From an uncultured Eubacteriales bacterium (GTDB lineage: Bacteria; Bacillota; Clostridia; Tissierellales; Peptoniphilaceae), in assembly GCA_900539225.1 (NCBI GenBank), contig UQBO01000002.1, positions 62,001-126,000 of the forward strand: a DNA stretch of 64,000 nt, written 5' to 3'. Position 1 is the first letter of the stretch, and each line of letters starts with the position of its first letter. The notes beneath the pieces were generated by a model. That model was not told the DNA's origin. It saw only the letters and a list, made by a program, of their open reading frames with translations, and ran no database searches. Both the position numbers and the translations under genes were made by a program. This document shows, in pieces, positions 39,378 through 48,956 of this stretch.

Positions 39378-41963
39378 ATGAAGGAGTTTAGAAGAATTAT
39401 TTCAATGCTGATGATTTTAGTTTTATTTATAGGTATTTTGCCTATGAATTTAGGAGTAGTTAAAGCAGAAGCAGAGCTTGATGAAACAACTAAATTAAAA
39501 AATATAAAAGTAAGGGCATATAATAGTGAGACAGAGAAATGGGACGATATAGGCCTTACTATAAAAGATTACGTAAAAAATAATTATGGTGGATACGATG
39601 CAATATATACTCCAATTGCGTTTGATTCTGGTAGAAGACTTTATCAAATTAAGCTAGATCCTAAATATAAAAAAATACAATTTTATATTGAAAAAGCTAA
39701 TGAAGAGCAAGCTTTAGAAATAGGGACTGGTGAAGGTTATAAAATTAGAAATAGCAATTATACTGAAGAAACTGCTCTAGAGGCAGGGTCAAAGACTTTT
39801 AAATTTTTTGTACTGCCATCAAATGGATCTGCAAAACGTGAATATGTTTTTACAGTTGAAAGGGGAGATAAAACAAAAGATGCAGCCAAAATTCATAGGT
39901 TAAATGTAACTAATGGATCAGTGGAGTTTCATGAAGCGTATGAAGGCGACATAGTAACTATTTCTGCAGATGGAAGCTATAAAAAAGTATTTGATAGATG
40001 GGTCAAAGTAGAAGGAAATAATATTATAGAAATTGAACAAGGTAACGATATTATAAAGGAGCCAAATAAAACGCCTACTGAATTAAGGATGCCAAATCAC
40101 AATCTTAGAGTTAAGCCTATATTTAAAGAAAGCTTAGTTAGTGATAGTAGTCTTAGAAATATAATACTATATGGTTTAGAAGATGAGGTTTGGAAAAATC
40201 AAAAATCAAAACTAGTATTTAATAAGGAGCAAAAAACTTATTCGGTAGATTTAAGTAATGATTATAGTGAGGCATATGTATACTTACAATTTGGTGAAAG
40301 CAAGCAAACTATATCTGCTACATTAAATGATAAGGCTATTGTTTTAGTTGAAGAAAGTAATGTATTTAAAAATGGAGATAAAACAGAAAAACTTGAATTA
40401 AATGATGGAAAAAATATTTTTAAAATTATAGTAAAGTCAGAAGATAAACAGAATACAAGTATATATACTTTAATAGTCAATAGAGGAGAAGTAAAGTACA
40501 AAGTAAGCTTTAATCCAGGTGATGGTTCTGGCTCAATGGACGCAGAAGAGTTTATTAAAGGCTCAAAATATAATTTACCTGAATGTAAATTTGAAGCGCC
40601 AGCTAATAAAGAGTTTAAATCTTGGAGAGTTAATGGAGAAGAAAAAGCTGTTGGTGATGTAATAACAATTAATGAAGATACAGAAATAACAGCCATTTGG
40701 CAAGATAAGTCTATTGAAAAATATAAAGTGACTTTAGTAGCAAACAATAATATCGATGATAATATAGAAACAGAAATAGAAAAAGGAACAAATTATACTC
40801 TTCCTGATTGCTCATTTACAGCGCCTGGTGGACAAGTGTTTAAGGCTTGGGAAGTAGCTGGTGAAGAAAAAGCTGTTGGTGATGTAATAACAATTAATGA
40901 AGATACAGAAATAACAGCAACTTGGCGAGATAAGCCTATTGAAACTATCAAAGTGACTTTAGTAGCAAACAATGGTACAAATGAGACTAAAGGAGAAAGT
41001 GTAGAAAAAGGAAAAGAATATACTCTTCCTGATTGTCCATTCACAGCACCTGATGGACAAGTGTTTAAGGCATGGAAAATAGCTGAGATTGAATATAATC
41101 CACAAGAATCAATTAAAATAGATGAAGCAACTATTATAAAAGCCATTTGGCAAGACAAACTAGATCCAGATAAGCCGAATCAAAAGCACGCTATAAACAT
41201 CACTCCATCACCATATGGAGAGGTCATTATTGATCCACTCGAAGCAAAAGCGGGCGATAAAGTTACTGTTCGTGCCATAGCAAATTACGGATATGAACTT
41301 GTGGGTCTTAGCGTTCGCGACGCAAGTGGCAAATTACTTCCTATTATTAACGGCGAATTCATTATGCCGGATGGCGAGGTAAGCATTTCCTCTATATTTA
41401 GAGAAATTGCTCCATACATCGAGCCTGAAATAGATGATAAAGCTGAAAGAGAAGAGCAAAAGAGGAGACATAGAAGAAATTATTATCATGAAGAAGAAAA
41501 GGACGAGGACGAGGTCAAAACTATTGACAAGGTTCAAGAAGAAAAGCAAAAAGGGTCAAAAGTTTTAATCACTATAGGCTCAGAAATGCTTGACAAAGTG
41601 GATAATGGTGTTCGCACTCTTAAAGCAATGGACGCAAAGCCATATATCAAGAGCGGCAGAACAATGCTTCCACTAAGATACGTAGCTGAAGCTCTTGGCT
41701 ATAGGGCCTTTTGGCTAAGCGAGACAAGGACTGCTGTCATTATGGACATAGGTCTAAGAGTAGAAATACCTGTCGATAGCAATTTCATCATTATCAATGG
41801 CGTTAAATACACAAGTGATGTTAAGCCTGAGATGCGTAAGAACAGAATCATGCTTCCTATAGCAAACATAGCAAGGGCATTAGGCCTTAAGGACGGCAAA
41901 GATATTCTTTGGGACGAGGTCAATAGGCAAGTGACTTTAATTAGAAATTTTAATACGAAGTAA
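39378..41963 (+). CDS. Large surface protein with InlB-type repeats and copper-amine-oxidase-N domain
   Basis: 861 residues; ATG at 39378 behind GGAAGGGGAT. Signal peptide about 1-30. Cadherin-like beta-sandwich regions lie at about 35-165 and 250-370. Three InlB B-repeat-like modules (about 373-447, 448-523, 524-593) each end in a Val-Ile-Thr-Ile-Asn-Glu-Asp-Thr-Glu-Ile type stretch. A further beta-module (600-680), a charged Glu/Arg/His linker (685-720) and a copper-amine-oxidase N-terminal-like domain (727-861) follow. In related anaerobes the last domain anchors or assembles surface proteins. No LPxTG motif. An adhesin role is likely but unproven. Confidence 0.78.
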   Translation: MKEFRRIISMLMILVLFIGILPMNLGVVKAEAELDETTKLKNIKVRAYNSETEKWDDIGLTIKDYVKNNYGGYDAIYTPIAFDSGRRLYQIKLDPKYKKIQFYIEKANEEQALEIGTGEGYKIRNSNYTEETALEAGSKTFKFFVLPSNGSAKREYVFTVERGDKTKDAAKIHRLNVTNGSVEFHEAYEGDIVTISADGSYKKVFDRWVKVEGNNIIEIEQGNDIIKEPNKTPTELRMPNHNLRVKPIFKESLVSDSSLRNIILYGLEDEVWKNQKSKLVFNKEQKTYSVDLSNDYSEAYVYLQFGESKQTISATLNDKAIVLVEESNVFKNGDKTEKLELNDGKNIFKIIVKSEDKQNTSIYTLIVNRGEVKYKVSFNPGDGSGSMDAEEFIKGSKYNLPECKFEAPANKEFKSWRVNGEEKAVGDVITINEDTEITAIWQDKSIEKYKVTLVANNNIDDNIETEIEKGTNYTLPDCSFTAPGGQVFKAWEVAGEEKAVGDVITINEDTEITATWRDKPIETIKVTLVANNGTNETKGESVEKGKEYTLPDCPFTAPDGQVFKAWKIAEIEYNPQESIKIDEATIIKAIWQDKLDPDKPNQKHAINITPSPYGEVIIDPLEAKAGDKVTVRAIANYGYELVGLSVRDASGKLLPIINGEFIMPDGEVSISSIFREIAPYIEPEIDDKAEREEQKRRHRRNYYHEEEKDEDEVKTIDKVQEEKQKGSKVLITIGSEMLDKVDNGVRTLKAMDAKPYIKSGRTMLPLRYVAEALGYRAFWLSETRTAVIMDIGLRVEIPVDSNFIIINGVKYTSDVKPEMRKNRIMLPIANIARALGLKDGKDILWDEVNRQVTLIRNFNTK

Positions 41964-41970
41964 TAAGTAA

Positions 41971-41998
41971 GAGGCTAGTCATAATTTTGACTAGCCTC
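41971..41998. terminator. Hairpin terminator between convergent genes
   Basis: GAGGCTAGTCA and TGACTAGCCTC form a perfect 11-bp stem with a 6-base loop. There is no true T-run, so it may act as a weak terminator or protect the 3' end. Confidence 0.6.
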
Positions 41999-42016
41999 AT
42001 GTATTGATTATATTCA

Positions 42017-43348
42017 CTATTTTTCTTCTTTCTCTATCTCTTTTTCTTTTTCTTTTTCTTCTTTCTCTATCTCTTTTTCTTCCTTTGATCCAGTCATTAT
42101 CTCTTGATATATTTCCATGAAGAGACTTAAATCACTTTCTCTCTTGAAATTATCGACTGCTGATTGATATAGGTCCTCGGCTAAATCAATAACTACCTTT
42201 TTGTTCTTATCGCTAGCAGCTACTTTGATGACAAGTAAGCCTTTGAATATGGCTCTTAGGACGCTCGCATCACTATCGCCATAAGTGAACAAGGGATGAG
42301 TATGCTCGATAAGCAGCTCTTTGAAGGACTTACTTGTGTAGTATATCCTTGCCTTGCCATCGGTTTTGATGTAGTGGTGGTTCGAGTCGACTTTAGCAAG
42401 GTGCGATAAAAGTATCGATAGCTTTCTTATGCAGTGTATAGCTGTGTTTGGATCGTTTGTACCAGGTGATAGAGCGCGCGTTGCTATCTCTACTATCTTT
42501 CTAATGCCTTCCTTATAATCTTCTTCAGCGATTCTTCTTTCACTAAAAATAAATTGATTTTGAATTTTTTCTAGAGTTTTATCATCCAAACTATCATGAC
42601 TAAAGTAGCCAAGCGTTTCATTTTGAGCAACGAAATTGCCTTTTGATACTTCTATAGTGAAGACTATGTCCTCGTCTTCAATAAGCTTTTTAATCTTATC
42701 TATGTCAATAATTTCTAGGTAGCCTGATTTGTGAGCAGCAAGCCTTTTGTCCTTCATAGTCCACTCTTCTTTATCAAGCAGTTCAAAATCACGATCTTCA
42801 AGCTCTTTTTCAATAAGTTTATCAGTTTTATCTGCAATATCTTCAAGTAGATTGGCATAGTTAACGCCCGATAAAACGTTTTGCACGAAGATAACGAAGT
42901 AGATCGCGCCCCATATAGCGTAGATGACGCCTATGGTACCGGCGATAACAAGTCTTTGATCTTGACCGGCCTTCATAAAGTTAAGGCTCACAAGGCAGTA
43001 GACGAAGCCGCCTATGAATATACCTAAGACTTTCATTGTGATTTTCTTATCTAAAAAGTTTTCGACGCTCCTCGGTGTGAAGGAGTTATGATATAGAGTG
43101 AAAACTGCTAGTATAGTCGAGAATGTAAAAGTAGTTATTGTTAACAGAGCAGAAACAAGTGATGAAAGCACTGTCTTTGCAAGCTCGACGCTCGATAGCA
43201 TCACGCGTGGTATATGCTGTGTAAGGCCTGAGTAGCTGCTGTCTATGTAAGTTACTATCGCAAGCAGTATCACTGAGTAGAAAATGTATTCAAGACAGTA
43301 TATCCACCGTCTATTGTTATAGAAAAATAATTTAATTTTGTTTTTCAT
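42017..43348 (-). CDS. DUF2254 family membrane protein
   Basis: 443 residues. Four membrane helices in the first half (about 16-36, 56-78, 105-125, 135-158). The DUF2254 hallmark Thr-Phe-Thr-Phe-Ser-Thr-Ile-Leu-Ala and Phe-Thr-Pro-Arg-Ser-Val-Glu-Asn-Phe-Leu lie between helices 2 and 3. A cytosolic domain with Ala-Leu-Ser-Pro-Gly-Thr-Asn-Asp-Pro-Asn-Thr-Ala is also typical. Function is unknown in the family. The C-terminus is a Glu/Lys/Ile repeat tail made by a 33-base direct repeat. Confidence 0.8.
   Translation of the reverse strand: MKNKIKLFFYNNRRWIYCLEYIFYSVILLAIVTYIDSSYSGLTQHIPRVMLSSVELAKTVLSSLVSALLTITTFTFSTILAVFTLYHNSFTPRSVENFLDKKITMKVLGIFIGGFVYCLVSLNFMKAGQDQRLVIAGTIGVIYAIWGAIYFVIFVQNVLSGVNYANLLEDIADKTDKLIEKELEDRDFELLDKEEWTMKDKRLAAHKSGYLEIIDIDKIKKLIEDEDIVFTIEVSKGNFVAQNETLGYFSHDSLDDKTLEKIQNQFIFSERRIAEEDYKEGIRKIVEIATRALSPGTNDPNTAIHCIRKLSILLSHLAKVDSNHHYIKTDGKARIYYTSKSFKELLIEHTHPLFTYGDSDASVLRAIFKGLLVIKVAASDKNKKVVIDLAEDLYQSAVDNFKRESDLSLFMEIYQEIMTGSKEEKEIEKEEKEKEKEIEKEEK
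42021..42081 (-). repeat. 33-base tandem repeat encoding the Glu/Lys tail
   Basis: The stretch 42021-42048 recurs at 42054-42081 with an offset of 33 bases (11 codons). Both are polypyrimidine on the plus strand. They code for two copies of a Glu-Lys-Glu-Lys-Glu-Ile-Glu-Lys-Glu-Glu-Lys unit. Copy number could vary by slippage without breaking the frame. Confidence 0.75.
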
Positions 43349-43468
43349 CTTGTCACCATCCTTTTATATATTATAGCACATATCAAGACCATATTTAAAG
43401 ACTAAAACTTTGCTAATTGATTTTTACGCTTGATTGTGATAAAATGTAAGTATAATGGAGGGGATGAT

Positions 43469-43966
43469 ATGAAGAACAAATATGAAGACGCAATTAATCT
43501 TCTTGAGGACAATGGTATTGAGTATGAATCAGTTAAGCATCCGCCAGCATTTACAACTGAAGATGCTGATAAGTTTATCGAGGGCAAAATTGGCTGTAGA
43601 ACTAAAACTATGTTTATGACTGATCAAAAGAAGAGACGCTTCTACATGCTTGTTATGGACGACAAGGACAGGCTTGATATGAAGGACTTCGCTGAGATTG
43701 CCCACGAAAAGAGAGTAAAGATGGCTTCGGAAGAGACTTTATTCAATAAACTTGGCAATGAAGCGGGAGCCGTTTCACCCTTTGGACTCATTAACGACAC
43801 AGAAAAAGAAGTTCAATTCTATTTTGACAATGCTATATTAAAAGAAGAGATAATGACTTTTCACCCAAATATTAATACAGAGACATTATTCTTCAAAACT
43901 GAAGATTTATTTAAGATGTTAAAAAATATGGGCTACGAAGTTCATTTTGTAGACTTAAATAAATAA
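43469..43966 (+). CDS. Prolyl-tRNA editing domain protein (YbaK/ProX family)
   Basis: 165-residue free-standing editing hydrolase that removes mischarged amino acids from tRNA-Pro (ProX/YbaK type). The ATG at 43469 has GGAGGGGATG upstream; the frame's earlier start would contain the site. Val-Lys-His-Pro-Pro-Ala-Phe-Thr-Thr (about residues 21-29) and Cys-Arg-Thr-Lys-Thr-Met-Phe (Lys as active-site residue) and Gly-Ala-Val-Ser-Pro-Phe-Gly-Leu are family marks. It opens a four-gene unit ending at 47246. A TTGATT/GATAAA pair near 43417-43443 is a possible promoter. Confidence 0.88.
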   Translation: MKNKYEDAINLLEDNGIEYESVKHPPAFTTEDADKFIEGKIGCRTKTMFMTDQKKRRFYMLVMDDKDRLDMKDFAEIAHEKRVKMASEETLFNKLGNEAGAVSPFGLINDTEKEVQFYFDNAILKEEIMTFHPNINTETLFFKTEDLFKMLKNMGYEVHFVDLNK

Positions 43967-44604
43967 TGAAGAAGAAATCACTTGCGATAGCGATTTTACT
44001 ATTGCTAGCGCTTATAGCCATATCACGCATAGAGACAACTCATAGCTACACTGTTATAGATGAGGAGCTTGGCGAAGTAGAGATGACTTTATTTAAGCCA
44101 ATATTTGCAAGATTTTATAACAAAGTCACTTTTACTAAAGATGGCAGATCTAAGACGAAGACCTTTGAGGGCAAGTACAAGCTAAACATCTACAAGGTGG
44201 ACCTAGGCAGAGTCAACGACGAGAACAAATTTGACATCGCTTTTGGCGTTTACTCGATAGCCCCGTGGCACAGGACGCCGTCGAAGCGCGTGTTTTTATA
44301 TAAGGTAGTGGACTTGGATTTGAAGCCAAAGTTTCGCTGCTCGAGGCTCATTAATCCTATGTATGATTTTATTCTTTTTGATATTGATGGCGATGGTTTT
44401 GATGAAGTCGTTTCGATTGAGAAATATAAAGGAGTGTACTCCATCGGTGTCTATAAGCAGTATGATATGCTTATTGAGCGTATCGCGACTAAAAAAATAG
44501 ATTTTCGTCCGACAAAATTATCGAAGGACAAAAAACTATATATAGAGGGTATAAATATAATGAAGGAAATTAATTTTTCAAAGGAGGGTATTGATCTAAA
44601 ATGA
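43966..44604 (+). CDS. Membrane-anchored protein of unknown function
   Basis: 212 residues. One N-terminal hydrophobic helix (about 5-22) places the rest outside. The body is beta-rich; a Phe-Asp-Ile-Asp-Gly-Asp-Gly-Phe-Asp-Glu-Val stretch (about 143-153) looks like an FG-GAP/VCBS calcium loop. I do not recognise a family. The start shares one base with the preceding stop (TAATG), and the end shares ATGA with the following lipoprotein gene, so the three are translationally coupled. Confidence 0.6.
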   Translation: MKKKSLAIAILLLLALIAISRIETTHSYTVIDEELGEVEMTLFKPIFARFYNKVTFTKDGRSKTKTFEGKYKLNIYKVDLGRVNDENKFDIAFGVYSIAPWHRTPSKRVFLYKVVDLDLKPKFRCSRLINPMYDFILFDIDGDGFDEVVSIEKYKGVYSIGVYKQYDMLIERIATKKIDFRPTKLSKDKKLYIEGINIMKEINFSKEGIDLK

Positions 44605-46805
44605 AAAAGAGATTATTAGCTATGGTCTTGCTATTAGTAATGACCTTAAGTGCATGCTCTTCACCATTTAATAAGATGGAGGGAGACAATAATAAAAAAG
44701 AAGAAGGTAAAGAGACTAGTAAAGAAGAAAAAAATGAAGTGGGCGAAGCGGGCTTAAACGCTTTGCTTGGCTATGATGCTGAAAAACTATTGGATGTTGA
44801 AGAAGTAAAGGACTTTGAAGACATTGAGGTTGAAGCAAATGTTAAGCCTTACGATGTAAAGGATTCTAGTGAGGTATATGGCTTTGACCCCTATGATGAT
44901 CCTGAAAGCATTGAAAAAACAGTTCAAGAGATTATGAACTCTGGGTATTTTAAAGTTGACTACGATGTTATGAAGCAGCCGTTCGGAATATATGAAAACA
45001 ATCAATATCTTGGAAGGAACTCATTCGTTACTACTGATTCGGTTGTGCACCTATACCACATCATCTACCTTGGTATGATGGAGGACATGGAGCAAAATTC
45101 ATTGAAGCAAAAGCTTATGGCTCTATCAAAGAATTGCTTGGACAACGCTCTTCTTGATTACAAAGAAGCAAAGGACGATGAAAAAGAACTCTTTATGAGA
45201 AATGCAGCGCTATTCTTATGCGCGGTTGACTTGCTTGAAGCAAACTACGATGGCGAAGTGCCTAGTGAAGTAAGAGCCTTAGCTGATGATGAGCTTAAGA
45301 ATATCAAAGCAGAAGGAAATGCTGTATCGAACATAACAGGCAACGACATTGATTACTCACAATTTAATGTGCGTGGCAACTACACAAAGAACGAAGACTT
45401 AAAGAAGTATTTTAGAGTAAACATGCTTTATTCTCAAGAGCTAGTTAAATTAGAAAATCCAGATGGATCCATAAACCTAGATGCTCTTAAGCAAGCGATA
45501 CTTATCTCAAGACATATGCTTAAGGACGAAACAAGTTTTAAATTATGGCAAGATATATATAAGCCAATTAGCTTCTTAGTTGAAAACACTGAAGACATCA
45601 CTCCTATTGATCTATACAAGAGCATTAGTGAAGTGACTAAGGAAAATACAGTTGAAGCCATACTAGATGAAAAGGTCATAAATCACGTTGCGGACATGAT
45701 TAGTCAAAAAGAAAGACCTAAGATTAAGCCAGACTCAGGAAAAGTTTTTGCTTTCTTGCCACAAAGAGCTGTTGTTGATAATACATGGCTACAAAACTTA
45801 GTCGACACTGATCGTGTGAGCAAGAGACCAGTTGCTTCAGGTGTTGACCTTATGGCACTTCTTGGCAATAGCCTTGCTGAGAGACTTACTCTTACTAATG
45901 AAGACAATTTGAAATGGGATAAGTTTGAAGAAAAGTACGAAGAAACAAAGGCAATGGTTGACGCAAGAACAGATGAAGAAGAAAAGGCAAACATCTACAG
46001 AACATGGCTATGGGTTCTAAAGGCCTTTAACAACGAGTACGGCGAAGGATACCCAGACTTTATGAGAAGTGAGAAGTGGAAGTACAAGGATTTAAACACT
46101 GCACTTGCATCGTGGGCACAGCTAAAGCACGATACAATTTTATACGCAAAGCAATATGGCGCAGAAATGGGTGGCAGCGAGCCTATTATCATAAAGCACT
46201 ACGTTGAACCGAATGTTAATTTATACAGAAGAGTTAAGTATTTAGTAGAAAAAACAATGGATGCAGATGAAAAGTACTCCTTACTTAACAATGATCAAAA
46301 GGCTAGGCTAAAGGACTTCGATGATATGCTTGACTTCTTTATTGAGGTTAGCATTAAGGAGCTTAAGGATGAAACAACATCTGATGAAGACAATGATAGA
46401 CTTAGTGTTATCGGTGGAGAGATGGAAAACATCTTCATAGCATTCAACAAAGATGATGTCAACAATGAATATGAGATAAGACCATCTGATAGAGATACAG
46501 CAAACATTGCTGACATACAAAGGATAGGATCAAACTCTGTTGGTAAGCCAGAAGGCTCATTCTTAGAAGTAGGCTCAGGTAGCTTCTCATTCATAAAGGC
46601 TATATACAGACTAGATAGTAAATACTTTATAGGAACTGGACCAGTTATGAATTACTACGAGTTCTATTCTGAAGACAGACTTACAAATGATGATTTCAAG
46701 GAAATGTTGTCAAACTTCTACATGCCGGCAGACGAGAAGAAAGGCAAAGAAGTATATCCATTCTTTGAAAAACAATTATATAGTGAAATAAAAAGCTACT
46801 ATTAG
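44601..46805 (+). CDS. DUF3160-domain lipoprotein
   Basis: 734 residues. The signal peptide ends in a lipobox Leu-Ser-Ala-Cys (Cys19), so the protein is lipid-anchored on the outer face. A Glu/Lys/Asn-rich linker (about 20-50) is followed by the DUF3160 domain across the rest (for example Gly-Phe-Asp-Pro-Tyr-Asp-Asp-Pro and Phe-Val-Thr-Thr-Asp-Ser-Val-Val-His-Leu-Tyr-His). Function unknown. It is coupled to the preceding membrane-anchored gene by ATGA and precedes the PPC gene by 9 bases. Confidence 0.83.
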   Translation: MKKRLLAMVLLLVMTLSACSSPFNKMEGDNNKKEEGKETSKEEKNEVGEAGLNALLGYDAEKLLDVEEVKDFEDIEVEANVKPYDVKDSSEVYGFDPYDDPESIEKTVQEIMNSGYFKVDYDVMKQPFGIYENNQYLGRNSFVTTDSVVHLYHIIYLGMMEDMEQNSLKQKLMALSKNCLDNALLDYKEAKDDEKELFMRNAALFLCAVDLLEANYDGEVPSEVRALADDELKNIKAEGNAVSNITGNDIDYSQFNVRGNYTKNEDLKKYFRVNMLYSQELVKLENPDGSINLDALKQAILISRHMLKDETSFKLWQDIYKPISFLVENTEDITPIDLYKSISEVTKENTVEAILDEKVINHVADMISQKERPKIKPDSGKVFAFLPQRAVVDNTWLQNLVDTDRVSKRPVASGVDLMALLGNSLAERLTLTNEDNLKWDKFEEKYEETKAMVDARTDEEEKANIYRTWLWVLKAFNNEYGEGYPDFMRSEKWKYKDLNTALASWAQLKHDTILYAKQYGAEMGGSEPIIIKHYVEPNVNLYRRVKYLVEKTMDADEKYSLLNNDQKARLKDFDDMLDFFIEVSIKELKDETTSDEDNDRLSVIGGEMENIFIAFNKDDVNNEYEIRPSDRDTANIADIQRIGSNSVGKPEGSFLEVGSGSFSFIKAIYRLDSKYFIGTGPVMNYYEFYSEDRLTNDDFKEMLSNFYMPADEKKGKEVYPFFEKQLYSEIKSYY

Positions 46806-46814
46806 GAGGCAGTT

Positions 46815-47246
46815 ATGAAGTACATCAAAGACGGCAAATCATATATCGTAAGAATCGATAGAGGCGAAGAAGTTTTAGATAAATTAAACGAATTTGTTAA
46901 AGAAACAGATTTAAAGGCAGGAACTGTAACAGGTATAGGCGCCTCATCAGAAGTAGAGCTTGGTGTTTATAGCGTAAAAAAGAGAGAGTATATCAAAGAT
47001 AAATACGAAGGCGAATTCGAAATTCTTTCTTTAATTGGCAATATCACTCAAGACGCGGGCGATGCGTATATACACCTTCACATCATGATTTCAGATGGCT
47101 TAGTGCAAGGTACTGGCATAACTGTCGGCGGTCACCTTAATAAGTGCATCATAAGCGGCACATGCGAGCTTCGCATTGATGAGTGTGAAAACGCCTATCA
47201 AAGAAAAGTCGATGACGAGACAGGTATTAAGATTATCGATATATAA
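46815..47246 (+). CDS. PPC/DUF296 domain protein
   Basis: 143 residues forming one PPC (plants and prokaryotes conserved) domain. Key pieces: Val-Thr-Gly-Ile-Gly-Ala (about residues 38-43), His-Leu-His-Ile-Met-Ile near 78, and Gly-Gly-His-Leu (about 94-97), a conserved turn of the trimer. Plant relatives bind AT-rich DNA; bacterial ones have no clear role, so DNA binding is only an inference. AGGAGG precedes the ATG. A terminator follows. Confidence 0.85.
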   Translation: MKYIKDGKSYIVRIDRGEEVLDKLNEFVKETDLKAGTVTGIGASSEVELGVYSVKKREYIKDKYEGEFEILSLIGNITQDAGDAYIHLHIMISDGLVQGTGITVGGHLNKCIISGTCELRIDECENAYQRKVDDETGIKIIDI

Positions 47247-47278
47247 AATCAATATATAGTATAAGAAAATTATATAAG

Positions 47279-47307
47279 GCAAGTCCATTAGCTTGGGCTT
47301 GCTTTTT
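47279..47307 (+). terminator. Intrinsic terminator after the PPC gene
   Basis: GCAAGTCCA and TGGGCTTGC pair (9 bp, one T/G) around a 6-base loop, followed by TTTTT. The next 120 bases to the MATE promoter contain no gene; a hairpin-rich stretch at about 47363-47400 is unassigned. Confidence 0.85.
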
Positions 47308-47426
47308 ATTTGAGCTGAAAGTGATAGGCAAAGTGAAAGCAAAAGACAAGTGACGAGCGGTACAGCTCTTTAAGCAAGCTGCACGAGAGCAATCTTTCGC
47401 TTATCTAAATAAATATTCCCATTGCC

Positions 47427-47455
47427 TTGAATGAGTGTAAAAAATGTGTTATAAT
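47427..47455 (+). promoter_or_regulatory. Sigma-A promoter of the MATE gene
   Basis: TTGAAT (47427-47432), 17-base spacer, TATAAT (47450-47455) with an extended -10 TG. Confidence 0.8.
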
Positions 47456-47509
47456 GATTTAAAATCTTTTTACAAGAGATATATATGAAAGAGATATGGA
47501 AGTGATTAT

Positions 47510-48850
47510 TTGTTAGATAATGAATTTTTGAAGAGAGTTTTTAAAGTCGCGTGGCCATCGGTGCTTGAGAGTGTCTTCATAGCCTTAGCGGGCATCATCG
47601 ACACTTATATGGTATCAAACCTAGGTACTTATGCGATCTCGGCTGTTGGCTTAACGACGCAGCCTAAGTTTATAGGCCTCGCTATATTCTTCTCGATAAG
47701 TATAGCTGTCTCAGCCCTTGTCGCGAGAAGAAAAGGCGAGGAGGACAGACGTTCAGCGAATGAAGTCTTAGTAACTGCCTTTGTCGTCGCCATTATTCTA
47801 TGTATAATTATATCAACAGTTATGGTGACTTTTTCAGAGCAAATACTTAAGCTAGCTGGAAGTAAGTCAGATACACATGATTATGCTATCGAGTACTTCA
47901 ACATAATCATGGGCTTTAGTATTTTTAATATCATAAGCATAGTTATAAACTCTGCACAAAGAGGTAGCGGTAACACTAAGATTGCCTTCACGACAAATTT
48001 AGTATCAAGTGTGGTAAATATAACTTTTAACTACATACTTATCAACGGTAAACTTGGTTTTCCAGCCATGGGCGTAAGAGGCGCGGCGATAGCGACCGTG
48101 CTTGGTACCTTTGTTGCGAGCGTTATGAGTATTAGGTCTTTATTCAAGGCAGGTTCATATGTAAGAATACCTTTCATTATTAAATATAAAATCAAACCAA
48201 GCTTTGATGCCTTCGTAAGCATAATGAAGCTCGGACTAAACATGTTTGTTGAGAACCTTGCAATGAGAATCGGCTTCTTAACTACAGCGCTTATGGCGGC
48301 GTCCTTAGGAACGGATCAGTTCGCTGCACACAATGTCGGCATGAACGTACTAAGCATTGGCTTTGCCTTTGCTGATGGTATGCAGGTCGCAGCCGTTGCA
48401 CTATCAGGCGAGGCACTTGGTGCGAAGAAGTATGACGACGCAGTGACTTATGGTAAGACTTGTCAAAAGGTAGGCTTCGTTATATCGCTAGCTTTATCCG
48501 CGATATTATTATTCTTCGGCAAATACATCTTCGGCGCCTTCTTCCAAGACGAAGCAGTTATTAATTACGGCGTAATGATTGGTCGCTTCATAACAGTCAT
48601 AGTCATTTGTCAAATCTCGCAAATCATTTATGGCGGCTGCTTAAGAGCGGCGGGCGATGTGAAGTACACACTTATCGCATCCATAGTAAGTGTTAGTATC
48701 ATACGTACAGTAGTTACTTATGTCTTAGTTAATGTATTTCACCTTGGTCTTATGGGTATATGGCTGGGCGTTTTCTCAGACCAATTCTCAAGACTAATCT
48801 TTATGAGTACAAGATTTAAGCAAGGCAAATGGGTTGAAAAGAAAATTTAG
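47510..48850 (+). CDS. MATE-family multidrug/cation efflux pump
   Basis: 446 residues, 12 membrane helices. N-terminal Ala-Trp-Pro-Ser-Val-Leu-Glu-Ser (about residues 10-17) is the NorM/DinF-type start, followed by Asp-Thr-Tyr-Met-Val-Ser-Asn-Leu-Gly. The second half repeats the pattern (Ala-Ala-His-Asn-Val-Gly-Met-Asn). The start is TTG with GGAAGTGA 6 bases upstream. Transport of drugs or metabolites driven by Na+ or H+. It is monocistronic. Confidence 0.88.
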   Translation: MLDNEFLKRVFKVAWPSVLESVFIALAGIIDTYMVSNLGTYAISAVGLTTQPKFIGLAIFFSISIAVSALVARRKGEEDRRSANEVLVTAFVVAIILCIIISTVMVTFSEQILKLAGSKSDTHDYAIEYFNIIMGFSIFNIISIVINSAQRGSGNTKIAFTTNLVSSVVNITFNYILINGKLGFPAMGVRGAAIATVLGTFVASVMSIRSLFKAGSYVRIPFIIKYKIKPSFDAFVSIMKLGLNMFVENLAMRIGFLTTALMAASLGTDQFAAHNVGMNVLSIGFAFADGMQVAAVALSGEALGAKKYDDAVTYGKTCQKVGFVISLALSAILLFFGKYIFGAFFQDEAVINYGVMIGRFITVIVICQISQIIYGGCLRAAGDVKYTLIASIVSVSIIRTVVTYVLVNVFHLGLMGIWLGVFSDQFSRLIFMSTRFKQGKWVEKKI

Positions 48851-48903
48851 AATAGAAAAAAATTGCAAATAAAAAATAAATGCAAATTAATATTTAAGGC
48901 ATA

Positions 48904-48943
48904 AAAAAAATGATGTAGATCAAGTAGATCTACATCATTTTTT
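48904..48943. terminator. Bidirectional terminator between MATE and rubrerythrin genes
   Basis: TGATGTAGATC and GATCTACATCA form a perfect 11-bp stem around AAGTA, flanked by A- and T-runs on both sides. Confidence 0.92.
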
Positions 48944-48956
48944 CTTTAAGTAAATT

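Noticed and set aside
47303..47426. Small RNA or riboswitch before the MATE gene
   Set aside because: The stretch lies upstream of the promoter at 47427-47455 and lacks a promoter/terminator pair of its own.
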